Assembly (NCBI GenBank): GCA_947624645.1
Contig: CANQLG010000001.1
Span: 1-64,000 of the forward strand
Direction of reading: 5' to 3'
DNA from: Candidatus Gastranaerophilales bacterium
GTDB lineage: Bacteria; Cyanobacteriota; Vampirovibrionia; Gastranaerophilales; Gastranaerophilaceae
DNA length: 64,000 bases
Part shown: piece after piece, positions 29,913 to 38,281 of the stretch
How positions within the stretch are numbered: the stretch's first letter is position 1
How the letters are laid out: every line of letters begins with the position of its first letter
Notes under the pieces: model-generated
Told to the model about the DNA's origin: nothing
Database searches by the model: none
What the model saw: the letters and a program-made list of their open reading frames with translations, nothing else
Translations under genes and position numbers: made by a program

Positions 29913-30542
29913 CTATTTCTTGCCGCTGTCAAAAAAATTACTGATAAGCTTAGATAAATGCATTAATCGTTTACTTACCTCACCTTGAGACAAATTCAGC
30001 GATTTAGCAATTTCCGCTTGCTTTAATCCTTTTACATACCTCATATAAAAAATATCCAAGAATAATTGGGCAGGAACTTCTTTATGGATTACACATACCG
30101 AATCTGCAATTCTTTGCAGGCAATCTTTAGTTATAATAATATCTTCGACACTGTCTTTCGGATCGGGAAAGTTGAATATAAAATCGGTACCTAATGGTGT
30201 AATATTATCATTATCTTGCAGGGATTCAGACATTGAACTTAAATCGGATTTTGCTTCAAGATGAGAAAAATCAGCTACTTTAATTTCCTTAGTAGGTACA
30301 TAACCTTCATTAGTTCTTCTGACTCTGCCATAATCTTTAAGTACGCTGACAATAGAGGTTTGAACAACTTTAGAAACATAGCTTTCAATTTTTTGTATGT
30401 TTGAAGTGGAATTGAAAATCATATAAGATTTTTGAAGAGCTTCTGCGCAGAAGTCTTCAAATAAATCTTCGTTACCTCTAAAATTTTTATTAGCCCTGAC
30501 GATTTTTTCTATTAAAGATTTTTGTTCATCAATTAAAAGCAA
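29913..30542 (-). CDS. RNA polymerase sigma-70 family factor, ECF-like
   Basis: A 209-residue two-domain sigma factor. The N-terminal part (about residues 20-70) resembles region 2 (FEDFCAEALQKSYMIF, YVSKVVQTSIVSVLKDYGR). The C-terminal part (about 160-203) is a region 4 helix-turn-helix, YMRYVKGLKQAEIAKSLNLSQGEVSKRL, that would read the -35 box. The ~70-residue linker between them is long and polar. The best start is a TTG at 30542 with AGAGAAA upstream; no ATG fits before region 2. It is expressed between a transmembrane zinc-motif protein (47-bp gap) and a zinc-ribbon ATPase, an arrangement suggesting a sigma/anti-sigma pair. Confidence 0.85.
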   Translation of the reverse strand: MLLIDEQKSLIEKIVRANKNFRGNEDLFEDFCAEALQKSYMIFNSTSNIQKIESYVSKVVQTSIVSVLKDYGRVRRTNEGYVPTKEIKVADFSHLEAKSDLSSMSESLQDNDNITPLGTDFIFNFPDPKDSVEDIIITKDCLQRIADSVCVIHKEVPAQLFLDIFYMRYVKGLKQAEIAKSLNLSQGEVSKRLMHLSKLISNFFDSGKK

Positions 30543-30589
30543 AGTCTTTTTCTCTAATCTTACCTACCCATACAATATAATAACATAAA

Positions 30590-33310
30590 TTATAATTTTA
30601 TTACTACTTTTAGGTAATACATATCAGATTTTAGCTGATTATCGTTAAGAATTTGGCTTTTTTCACCTTGGAAGCTTTCATTAATACTTTGTAACACAAT
30701 GTTATCTATTTCTTCCGAACCGCTTGAATCAGAGATAATAACTTTTTGTAAATTACCGTTATTATCAACTGCAAATTTAGCCGTAACAGAATCATTAGGC
30801 GGAGTCTGAACAACACCCATAATATTGTTCCTGATATTTTGCTTCAATGAATTATCAAGATTTTGGAGATAATTTTTAAAAGTCGGATCGGTAAATAATT
30901 CGGCGGTACAAAACCAATTTAAACCTCTTAGAGAAACTCCCGAATTGCTTTGTGCAAAAGCATTTGTGATTGCTTTATTTACATCACCGTTGCTTTGAGG
31001 TATTTGTATAGGCGGCGGAACCGGAATACTGCCTTGAGGCGGCATTGGTGCTTGCTGCGTCATATCGTTATTATTCTCTTGAGATTCTTGCGTATTATCG
31101 GTATTTTCCGTATTTTCTTCATTATTTTGAGGAATCTCAATTCCACTTTCATCTTGAACAGGTTGTTCGAACATATCATTTGTTGTTTGTTCATCGGGTA
31201 TACTAACATTTTCGGCAGGGATTGAGGCTGTTTTGGAATTATTTTGCATATTCTTAAATAATAAAAATGCCCCTCCTCCAAGTAATCCGAGGGCAATTAA
31301 TAATGATACCAACACTAAACCGGATCTGTTTGCAGGTTTAGTTGATGGTTCTTCATATTCCTCATCAGATTCATAATCTTCATCATCTTGTTCTTCGTCA
31401 TCGCTTTCATTATATTCTTCAAATTCTTGCGATTCTTCATCTTCAGTGCTATTTTGAATCATTTCTTCCTCTTTATTTGTATCTTGAATAGGTGTTACGG
31501 ATTCATCTTTATTATTTATTTCTTCTTCAGGTTTGGGCAGAATTTCAACATTTTGAGAATATATTTCTGCAGGTTCTTTTGCGCCAAATTCTTGTGATTC
31601 TTCATCTTCACTCTTGTCTTGAACCATTTCTTCAACATTATCCGTATCTTTAAGCTGTGTTAGAGATTCATCTTCATTATTTATTTCCTGAGGGTTTTCC
31701 GTTTTCTGGTATTCTTGCAGTTCTTCATCTGTATCTTGAATTTCAGACCGGATTATTTCTTCATCTTTCATGGCTTGTTCTTGGGTATCAGATTCAGAAT
31801 AATCTTCTAATTCTATGTCATCTTGCGGAATTTCTTCAATAGCTTCATAATCAGTATTTACAGTATCCGTTTCATCTTGATTTACACTTGTTATATATGA
31901 GTATATGGGCTCTCCTGCCTCATCATAATCAACTATAACTTTTTGAACTTCTTCTTTTGGTACTTGTTGTTCATCATCCGTATCTAATATTAAATCTGAA
32001 TTGTCTTCATCGGATTTTAAATCATTAATAACAACAAAATCAGAATTATCTTCGAGGTCTTGAACTGTATTTTGGTCAATAACATCAAGCTCGCTATATC
32101 TGTTTGTGTCGTTACTGTTTTCAATAATATCAAGTCCGTCAGAGATATTGTTATCTGAAGCCAAGTCAACAGTATTTTCATCTATAAAATTAAGTTCATC
32201 AGAGGTATTGTTATCTGAATCCAATTCAGTTATTGAATTATCATCTTCAATAATTTCAAAATCTTTTTCTTCATTTTTGTCCTGCTTGATTGCTTCAATT
32301 TCAGAAGTTGATTCATCCTCAATATTACTATCTATCTTTGTAATTTGAGGTGTTTCGTTTGTATGATATTCTTCAACAACTTCTTCTTCAACAGTGAAAA
32401 GTTCGTCTAAAATATCGTCAACTTCACCTTTATTTTCAGTTTCTGTTTCTGTTGGAGTTTGAATTTGAGTTTCTACATGAGTATCTTCGTTTTCAATTGC
32501 ATTAGTTGAAGTTTCTTCAATTTGTTTATCTTCCCCGATATAAATAGTTTCTTCTTTACCTTCATATTCAGGTTTATCAATATTTTGTGCTCCGATAATT
32601 TCCAGTGTTTTATCATCAAGTAGATCAGGATACTTGGAAATATTACAACTTACCATCTCAAATCCCGTAAAACAGCAAAATGCAGTCCTGCATTTACTGC
32701 AATTGAATACATGCTTTATTACTTCATTGCGTGTTGCAATATCAAGTCCGCCATCAAGTAAAGATAAATATGATGATTCAAACAATTCATGGTCACTATC
32801 TTTAAATAATTCTTCTTTTTCTTTTTTTACCTTGTCTAAAAATTCCTCATAATTAATAAGTTTTGAAAAAGGAACTTTATAATAATGATAATCAAAAGCT
32901 TCTTTTGTGTCTCTAGATGTATCTACAAAACCGATTAATTCGGTATTTTTCAATTCTGAATCTATTTTAATTACAACATAATAATCGGGAACTATCGCTG
33001 AATCATAATGGATTTTAGGCACTAAAACCGCATCGGTATCATTAACTACTCTTATATCCAAATGCCAATTATTAACATATATATCTGCAATTTCATACTG
33101 CTCATTTATTATTGGATTTCTAAATAAAGTCATGGATTTTTGAATATTTAAAGGAGATTTTTCCAAAATATTCAAAAACGCATAAAGTGCAACAATAGAT
33201 GCATAAGCTCTTTTACGTTGATATTCATCATTCAGTAAAGAAGAATATATCTTCGCATAATTATATGATTTTTCATCTATTGGCAGGTTTATTATATCTG
33301 TTGCAGACAT
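30590..33310 (-). CDS. DUF1822-like transmembrane protein with anti-sigma zinc motif and TonB-like C-terminus
   Basis: A 906-residue three-part protein. Residues ~30-160 resemble DUF1822, a mainly cyanobacterial cytoplasmic domain (YASIVALYAFLNIL, ADIYVNNWHLDIRVV, YYVVIKI...LIGFVD). At residues 200-207 stands H-x3-C-x2-C (HVFNCSKC), the pattern of zinc-binding anti-sigma factors, followed by a CC pair at 212-213. A very acidic, repetitive linker (~240-655) leads to one membrane helix (~664-686, LVLVSLLIALGLLGGGAFLLF), a proline-rich stretch (PPQGSIPVPPPIQIPQ), and a periplasmic TonB-C-like domain (VTAKFAVDNNGNLQKVIISDSSG). GAGGAG precedes the ATG. It is first in the operon with the sigma factor. 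Anti-sigma function is inferred. Confidence 0.85.
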   Translation of the reverse strand: MSATDIINLPIDEKSYNYAKIYSSLLNDEYQRKRAYASIVALYAFLNILEKSPLNIQKSMTLFRNPIINEQYEIADIYVNNWHLDIRVVNDTDAVLVPKIHYDSAIVPDYYVVIKIDSELKNTELIGFVDTSRDTKEAFDYHYYKVPFSKLINYEEFLDKVKKEKEELFKDSDHELFESSYLSLLDGGLDIATRNEVIKHVFNCSKCRTAFCCFTGFEMVSCNISKYPDLLDDKTLEIIGAQNIDKPEYEGKEETIYIGEDKQIEETSTNAIENEDTHVETQIQTPTETETENKGEVDDILDELFTVEEEVVEEYHTNETPQITKIDSNIEDESTSEIEAIKQDKNEEKDFEIIEDDNSITELDSDNNTSDELNFIDENTVDLASDNNISDGLDIIENSNDTNRYSELDVIDQNTVQDLEDNSDFVVINDLKSDEDNSDLILDTDDEQQVPKEEVQKVIVDYDEAGEPIYSYITSVNQDETDTVNTDYEAIEEIPQDDIELEDYSESDTQEQAMKDEEIIRSEIQDTDEELQEYQKTENPQEINNEDESLTQLKDTDNVEEMVQDKSEDEESQEFGAKEPAEIYSQNVEILPKPEEEINNKDESVTPIQDTNKEEEMIQNSTEDEESQEFEEYNESDDEEQDDEDYESDEEYEEPSTKPANRSGLVLVSLLIALGLLGGGAFLLFKNMQNNSKTASIPAENVSIPDEQTTNDMFEQPVQDESGIEIPQNNEENTENTDNTQESQENNNDMTQQAPMPPQGSIPVPPPIQIPQSNGDVNKAITNAFAQSNSGVSLRGLNWFCTAELFTDPTFKNYLQNLDNSLKQNIRNNIMGVVQTPPNDSVTAKFAVDNNGNLQKVIISDSSGSEEIDNIVLQSINESFQGEKSQILNDNQLKSDMYYLKVVIKL

Positions 33311-33340
33311 TATTTTTTCTCCTCAAAATCTCTCTCTATT

Positions 33341-33346
33341 ATTATA
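33341..33346 (-). promoter_or_regulatory. -10 box of the anti-sigma/sigma operon
   Basis: Minus-strand TATAAT at 33346-33341 with about 24 bases to the GAGGAG-led ATG at 33310. No standard -35 hexamer is visible 17 bases upstream, which would fit recognition by an alternative sigma factor but does not show it. Confidence 0.4.
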
Positions 33347-33411
33347 GATAGCAGTAATAAAAAAAATATTCCAATTTAAAAAAAATACTTTTTTATTATT
33401 AAAAAAAGTGA

Positions 33412-33417
33412 TATAAT
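33412..33417 (+). promoter_or_regulatory. Extended -10 promoter of the 115-aa membrane protein gene
   Basis: TGA-TATAAT at 33409-33417. The predicted start near 33424 leaves a leader of about 120 bases that ends in a near-perfect Shine-Dalgarno (AAGGAGGT) before the ATG at 33547. Confidence 0.55.
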
Positions 33418-33546
33418 TAAGCAGGTCTCAGATATTATCAAATTTAATTTAACGGAATATGTAACGTTTTATTAAATTAGTTTATTAAAAAAATCAAATT
33501 CCAACTTTCATTTGTTTTATAAATTCGGAAGCAAAAGGAGGTAATT

Positions 33547-33894
33547 ATGAACGTAAGTAAAGTTAGTTTTGCAAGCAGTGCTACAACAAGTTTTCAAGAT
33601 AAAATCAGACAGCCGCAAACATATGTAGGTACTAGTACAATGGCAGCTGCAACGGGTATTTCAGGTGATAAACCCAAAAAACATTCTTTTATCAAAACAG
33701 CAGGTAAAGTAGTTGGTGTTGCAGCAATAGCGGCAGGTTTATTGGCATTAGGCTCTAAGTTTAACGTATTTGATAAAATCCCTGTTAAAAAACTTTCTAA
33801 CGCTTTAAATAAAGCAGGCGATTTCGTTTTAGATAGGGCATCAACTGCCAAAACTTTTGTAAAAAATCATTTGCCTAAAATTTCAAAAAAATAA
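33547..33894 (+). CDS. Small basic membrane protein, 115 aa
   Basis: Unrecognised family. It begins MNVSKVSFASSATTSFQDKI, has one hydrophobic helix at about residues 56-75 (VVGVAAIAAGLLALGSKF), and a basic amphipathic C-terminus (LNKAGDFVLDRASTAKTFVKNHLPKISKK). The whole second half aligns with the next gene (34156-34569): VFDKIPVKKLSNALNKAGDFV here against VFNKETV...LQKAGNFI there, so the two are paralogues. An exceptionally strong ribosome-binding site, own promoter and own terminator suggest a highly expressed single-gene unit. Confidence 0.8.
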   Translation: MNVSKVSFASSATTSFQDKIRQPQTYVGTSTMAAATGISGDKPKKHSFIKTAGKVVGVAAIAAGLLALGSKFNVFDKIPVKKLSNALNKAGDFVLDRASTAKTFVKNHLPKISKK

Positions 33895-33973
33895 ATATCT
33901 GAAGCTGTCAAAGAAATGAAAGGCTAAAATTTATAATCTTTTTACTTCGTAATAAAAAAAATAATTACCTCAG

Positions 33974-34003
33974 AAAAAGAACTCATTATGAGTTCTTTTT
34001 TTT
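33974..34003 (+). terminator. Rho-independent terminator
   Basis: AAAAAGAACTCA (33974-33985) pairs with TGAGTTCTTTTT (33989-34000) around a three-base loop, followed by T's to 34003. It lies about 80 bases after the small membrane protein gene. Confidence 0.85.
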
Positions 34004-34155
34004 GTAACAATAATAAATTAAAAACTTGAACAAATATTGCATTTTATAATAAAATCATCATGTAACATTTTTTTAACAAAAAGAAAATATTATAACAAAT
34101 TTTTTATTTACGGTTATTATAAGAACAGGAATAAAAAATAAATTAGGAGAAAATT

Positions 34156-34569
34156 ATGATAAATCCGATACAGTCAACACAACCGGTAAGCACAACGAAA
34201 AAAGCGGTAAAAGCAGTCGCAGCAGCAACTGTTGTTACGGCAGGTGTTGTGGCAGGTTTAGCTATTGGAGCAAGAAAAGGTGTTTTCAATAAAGAAACCG
34301 TTAATCCGATATTGAAAAAAGTTAATCCTTATCTTCAAAAAGCTGGCAACTTTATCAATGACAAAGCTGCAAAAGTTACAAATGTTGTAAAAAATAAAGT
34401 AAAAAATGTTCAAGTAAAGGACAGAATTGTTAATTCAAAAGCTTACAAAGCCGTAAAATCAGCATTTGGTACTGTTGCCAATAAAATTAAAGGTTTAAAT
34501 ATTTCAGGTAAAGTTGATACGGTGAAAGATTCTATTGAAAGTCGTATAAATCCTAAAAAATTTCAATAA
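34156..34569 (+). CDS. Small basic membrane protein, 137 aa, paralogue of its neighbour
   Basis: Starts MINPIQSTQPVSTTKKAVKAV, with a hydrophobic alanine/valine-rich helix at residues ~20-40 (AAATVVTAGVVAGLAIGA) followed by a lysine-rich amphipathic region (LQKAGNFINDKAAKVTNVVKNKVKNVQVKDRI). The segment VFNKETV...AGNFINDKA matches the preceding 115-residue protein. A TTAGGAGA ribosome-binding site precedes the ATG, and a long perfect terminator follows. No enzymatic residue pattern; possibly a lineage-specific membrane-surface or structural protein. Confidence 0.8.
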   Translation: MINPIQSTQPVSTTKKAVKAVAAATVVTAGVVAGLAIGARKGVFNKETVNPILKKVNPYLQKAGNFINDKAAKVTNVVKNKVKNVQVKDRIVNSKAYKAVKSAFGTVANKIKGLNISGKVDTVKDSIESRINPKKFQ

Positions 34570-34584
34570 TTATTAAATCTAAGT

Positions 34585-34620
34585 AAAAAGGGAGAACTTA
34601 ATGAAGTTCTCCCTTTTTTA
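34585..34620 (+). terminator. Strong bidirectional terminator
   Basis: A perfect 15-bp stem: AAAAAGGGAGAACTT (34585-34599) with AAGTTCTCCCTTTTT (34604-34618), loop AATG at 34600-34603. Poly-A on one side and poly-T on the other let it stop both this gene and the convergent pheA, whose stop codon overlaps it. Confidence 0.93.
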
Positions 34621-35472
34621 TCGATAAATTTTAAAAGAACCTAAAATTTTCATGAAATTTACTATTTCATTAAGCTCATTGATTGCCGCTTTTACTTTTT
34701 TATCCGATTCAATGCAATCAAGCTCCATAAAAAATAAATATTCTCCGAGTTTTTTCTTTGATGGTCTTGAATCAATATATGTAAGATTTATGTCATGCTT
34801 AGAAAATATTTTAAGTACATCGCATAAAGCACCCGGTTTATTTTTTGTTGATAATATTATTGCTGTTTTCCCTGAAGTAATGGCAGAAATGGGAATTCTT
34901 GATAAAATATAGAATCTTGTTTTGTTATCATTTTCATCATTTATATCATGTTCTAAAATATTCAAATTAAATAATGCAGCGCATGCTTCATTTGCTATTG
35001 CCGCTTGATGAGGGTTATTATCTTCCAAAATCTTTTTTGCTGCATAACTCGTTGATGATACTTCAACTAATTGTGCGCAATTATAATTTTTATGTATATA
35101 ATTTCCGCACTGAGAAAGTGCTTGCGGATGAGATATAATTTTTGTTATTTCTTTTTTGTCTTTTCCTGTTGAGAGCATGCAGTGTTTAATCGAAATAGTT
35201 AATTCGCCTTGAATTTTAATTGATTTATCCTGTATTTTTACTATATTATCAATGGTTTCACGCACAATACCTTCTATTGAATTTTCAATAGGTAAAATAG
35301 CAACCGAGTTTGTGTCATTTTCCAAAGTTTCAAGCACGGTTTTAATACTTTTTAAAGGAATTTTATTATTAACAATTATATTTTCCGTATTTATAAATCG
35401 GAGCATGGCATTATGTGAATTGGAGCCTTCAGGACCTAAATAACAGATATTATTAAACGAGTGCTCAAACAT
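34618..35472 (-). CDS. pheA: Prephenate dehydratase
   Basis: Converts prephenate to phenylpyruvate in phenylalanine synthesis. Residues 1-~185 form the catalytic domain: YLGPEGSNSHNAML near the N-terminus, VAILPIENSIEGIVRETIDN, and the catalytic TRF motif (NKTRFYILS). The C-terminal ~80 residues are a regulatory ACT domain (KTAIILSTKNKPGALCDVL, LTYIDSRPSKKKLGEYLFF), where the phenylalanine-binding ESRP motif is DSRP. Monofunctional, with no chorismate mutase fused; 284 residues is typical. It is transcribed alone, divergent from the phosphohexomutase gene 64 bases away. Confidence 0.96.
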   Translation of the reverse strand: MFEHSFNNICYLGPEGSNSHNAMLRFINTENIIVNNKIPLKSIKTVLETLENDTNSVAILPIENSIEGIVRETIDNIVKIQDKSIKIQGELTISIKHCMLSTGKDKKEITKIISHPQALSQCGNYIHKNYNCAQLVEVSSTSYAAKKILEDNNPHQAAIANEACAALFNLNILEHDINDENDNKTRFYILSRIPISAITSGKTAIILSTKNKPGALCDVLKIFSKHDINLTYIDSRPSKKKLGEYLFFMELDCIESDKKVKAAINELNEIVNFMKILGSFKIYR

Positions 35473-35536
35473 TTGCTAAACCTTTAATTCTTTTATAAAA
35501 TAATTTTACATTAAAAAATTGTAAAAAGGGATTTTA

Positions 35537-36913
35537 ATGACAAATATAAAGTTTGGAACAGACGGTTGGCGTGCTGTTTGCGATAAAGATTTTAATATTG
35601 AAAATGTAAACAAGGTTATAAACGGTATATCATATTATGTTTACGGTCAAAGTAAATATGATAAAAAAATAATTATAGGATATGATCCGAGGAATAAAGC
35701 GGATGAATATGCATTTTATATAGCTGATAAAATTGCAAAAAACGGATTTAAAACGGAATTGAGTGATAAAATAACGGCAACGCCGGTTGTTGCATATAGG
35801 GCATTGAATCAAGACGCTTATGCAATAATGATAACCGCCTCGCACAATCCACCCGAGTATTTGGGTATAAAATTTATACCGCCATACGGGGGTCCTGCCG
35901 AAGATAATATGGTTAAAGAAATAACCGATAATTTGGAAAAAGAATTTGTTCCTTTTCAATCAAACGTTTTAAACAAGGTGTCTTTTGAAAAGGAGTATCT
36001 TCAGCATATAGAAAAAATTATAGATTTTGAGCGAATAAAGCGTTCAAAAATAAAAATTAATTATGACGGACACCATGGAGCTGCCGCAAAATTGTTTAAA
36101 CAAATTCTTGATTTAAAAGGTATTGAAAATAACTCGCAGAATCTTGAACGTGATATAAATTTCGGAGGAACCATGCCTGACCCGAAAGAGCAATATTTGC
36201 AGGATTTAAAGAAGTTATGTGAATTGACAAATTTAATCGGGTTGAGTAATGACGGGGACGGAGACAGATTCGGAGTATTTGATGAAAAAGGAAATTATAT
36301 CAGTGCAAATGATATTATAGCAATGCTTTTGATTCATTTGACAAAAAATAAAAAAATGAGCGGAAAACTTGCGAAAACTGTCGGTGCAAGTTCTATGCTG
36401 GATATTGTAGCGGAAAAAAACGGGGTTAAAGTGATTGAAACTCCCGTAGGATTTAAACATCTCGGAAAAGTTATGAGAAATGACGATATTGTAATTGCCG
36501 GCGAAGAATCGGGCGGATTAAGCATTAAAGGTCATATTCCCGAAAAAGACGGTATTCTTGCCAATCTTTTGATAATTGAAATGATGGCTTATGAGGATAA
36601 ATCATTATATGAACTTCATAATAATTTTTTATCGGATTTAAATCGGAAATTTTTTAATGACAGAATTGATTTAAAGCTTAATAGTAAGGATGATCAGGAT
36701 AAAATTATTGAAAAAATTAATAATATAAAAAGTATCGGAGAATATAAGGTAGTTAAAAAGAATACTCTTGACGGTTTAAAGATATATTTGGATGATGACA
36801 GCCGAATTTTAATAAGAAAAAGCGGTACGGAACCGCTTTTAAGAATATATTTTGAATCTGACAAGGAAGAAAAAATTAATTATTTTAAAAATGCAGTTAA
36901 ACAATTGTGTTAA
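35537..36913 (+). CDS. Phosphoglucomutase/phosphomannomutase family protein
   Basis: An alpha-D-phosphohexomutase interconverting sugar 1- and 6-phosphates, feeding glycan precursor synthesis. Motifs: N-terminal KFGTDGWRAVCDKDF, the phosphoserine loop ITASHNPPEYLGIKF (serine in ASHNP), the magnesium loop DGDGDRFGVFD, the sugar-binding GEESGGLSIKGHIPEKDG, and the phosphate-binding RKSGTEPLLRIYFE. Length 458 residues is usual. The FGTDGWR start is shared with a subgroup common in cyanobacteria. Specificity (glucose, mannose or glucosamine) is not certain. AAAGGG precedes the ATG. The gene overlaps the convergent small secreted-protein gene by 17 bases. Confidence 0.93.
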   Translation: MTNIKFGTDGWRAVCDKDFNIENVNKVINGISYYVYGQSKYDKKIIIGYDPRNKADEYAFYIADKIAKNGFKTELSDKITATPVVAYRALNQDAYAIMITASHNPPEYLGIKFIPPYGGPAEDNMVKEITDNLEKEFVPFQSNVLNKVSFEKEYLQHIEKIIDFERIKRSKIKINYDGHHGAAAKLFKQILDLKGIENNSQNLERDINFGGTMPDPKEQYLQDLKKLCELTNLIGLSNDGDGDRFGVFDEKGNYISANDIIAMLLIHLTKNKKMSGKLAKTVGASSMLDIVAEKNGVKVIETPVGFKHLGKVMRNDDIVIAGEESGGLSIKGHIPEKDGILANLLIIEMMAYEDKSLYELHNNFLSDLNRKFFNDRIDLKLNSKDDQDKIIEKINNIKSIGEYKVVKKNTLDGLKIYLDDDSRILIRKSGTEPLLRIYFESDKEEKINYFKNAVKQLC

Positions 36914-37148
36914 AAATAAATAGGTCATTGTAGTTTATATTGGTATCAAGTTTGCCGAAGAATAAATTTTCATTTACCTGTTTGTTAAAATAATTGTTGA
37001 TATTGTTTATAAATTCCTGATTATCGGTATTTTGTTTATTTAAGTCTTTTATTGAGCATGCAAAACCCGTATAACAATCAGCGAATGTATTATTTGAAAC
37101 AGATAAAAATATAATAAAAACCGATAATACCTTAAAAAAATTTTTCAT
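36897..37148 (-). CDS. Small predicted secreted protein, 83 aa
   Basis: Residues 1-23 form a clear Sec signal peptide (MKNFFKVLSVFIIFLSVSNN then TFA-DCY), with cleavage expected after TFA. The mature ~60 residues are asparagine-rich and carry two cysteines (DCYTGFACS) that could form a disulphide. A good AAGGAG ribosome-binding site stands ahead of the ATG, which supports it as a real gene. No family recognised. Confidence 0.65.
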   Translation of the reverse strand: MKNFFKVLSVFIIFLSVSNNTFADCYTGFACSIKDLNKQNTDNQEFINNINNYFNKQVNENLFFGKLDTNINYNDLFIFNTIV

Positions 37149-37347
37149 ATTTAAACTCCTTTATAAAATACGAATATCCGACTATCTATATTGTGAAGGA
37201 TAATGTAAAGTTTTTCATTGCGCTTTATAATGAAATATTTGCTTGGAAAAAAGTTTAATGTACAATAGCCATGTTGTATTAGCCAAAAATAATTAAACAT
37301 TCTTAATCAATTGACAAAAATAATTTTTTTGGAGCCTTTCTCAAAAT

Positions 37348-38214
37348 ATGAATTTCCTTTTAGAAAAAGAATTAAACCAACATGACAAAATAACGAAACC
37401 TGATTTTACGACAAGATCTGGCAGAGAGCTTTTTGCGATATATTTACACACAAAATTTAAACAAATTTTAGATTATGACAGTAAAAACGAAAATCCTATA
37501 TTTAAAAGTATTCATCCTGAATTTATTCAAAAATTTACAAAACGTATAATCCATAACCCCGAGAAACATTTTTTAATAGGTATCAGCGGTGAATCTGCCA
37601 GCGGAAAAACCACTATTTGCAATACAATTAAACAAGTAACCGAAAAATTAAACATGCCGATTGAGATATTAAGTGCCGATAATTATTTTAAAGATATATC
37701 ATCTTTGATAAAAAAATACGGCTCATTCGACAAACTCTTGGAATCGGGTTATGATGTAGATTCTCCGGATAATTTTGATATGGTTCAGTTGTTTGAAGAT
37801 TTGGATATGTTATCAAAAGGTGTGGACGTAAGAATACCTCAATATTTGGTAAACGGAACGGGTATTGTTGTACCTAAAGCCATCAGCAAAAAATCACAAA
37901 AAATTATTATAGTTGAAGGTATGGCTACTATGTATGGTGAGGTTTCTAATCTTTTTGACGTAAAAATTTATGTTGATATTGACCCTGTTATTCAAGAAAA
38001 ATGGTTTTTATATAGAGCACAAACTTCAAGAAATCAAAATGAAGAAAATGCAAAAAAACAATTGGCTTATGTTCGTGAGGCTTCAAAGAAATATATTTTA
38101 CCTAAAAAATCCTGTTCCGATATTATTATTAACGGAGCTTCTTCTCTTGAATATTTTACAAATATTATTGAGTATATATATAAAATAACAAATAATTTTA
38201 CGGTTAGTGAATAA
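37348..38214 (+). CDS. Uridine kinase / phosphoribulokinase-like P-loop kinase
   Basis: Residues ~78-230 match the uridine kinase superfamily: Walker A LIGISGESASGKTTICN, a substrate-binding region LSADNYFKDIS, VDSPDNFDMVQLFEDL, and KIIIVEGMATMYG preceding a lid with VDIDPVIQEKWFLYRAQTSR. The ~75 N-terminal residues are an extra helical region not found in standard Udk (about 210 residues). The reaction is probably ATP-dependent phosphorylation of a nucleoside or other small hydroxyl substrate; the exact one is uncertain. GGAG lies at 37331, and a terminator follows the gene. Confidence 0.85.
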   Translation: MNFLLEKELNQHDKITKPDFTTRSGRELFAIYLHTKFKQILDYDSKNENPIFKSIHPEFIQKFTKRIIHNPEKHFLIGISGESASGKTTICNTIKQVTEKLNMPIEILSADNYFKDISSLIKKYGSFDKLLESGYDVDSPDNFDMVQLFEDLDMLSKGVDVRIPQYLVNGTGIVVPKAISKKSQKIIIVEGMATMYGEVSNLFDVKIYVDIDPVIQEKWFLYRAQTSRNQNEENAKKQLAYVREASKKYILPKKSCSDIIINGASSLEYFTNIIEYIYKITNNFTVSE

Positions 38215-38230
38215 TAAATATGAATTAAAT

Positions 38231-38255
38231 AACCCCCTTTTGAGAGGGGGTTTAT
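38231..38255 (+). terminator. Rho-independent terminator after the kinase gene
   Basis: AACCCCCT (38231-38238) pairs with AGGGGGTT (38245-38252) around a six-base loop, followed by a short T-rich stretch. Confidence 0.8.
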
Positions 38256-38281
38256 ATATTATATGAAAGAAGAATTTATAA

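Noticed and set aside
30590-33310. Several plus-strand frames opposite the acidic linker
   Set aside because: They mirror an E/D-rich repeat (giving S/L/F-rich frames) and have no ribosome-binding sites.
37200-37347. Short dyad (TTTCATT/AATGAAA) and TTGACA before the kinase gene as a riboswitch or promoter
   Set aside because: The dyad is short and AT-rich, and no -10 box lies at a proper distance from TTGACA.
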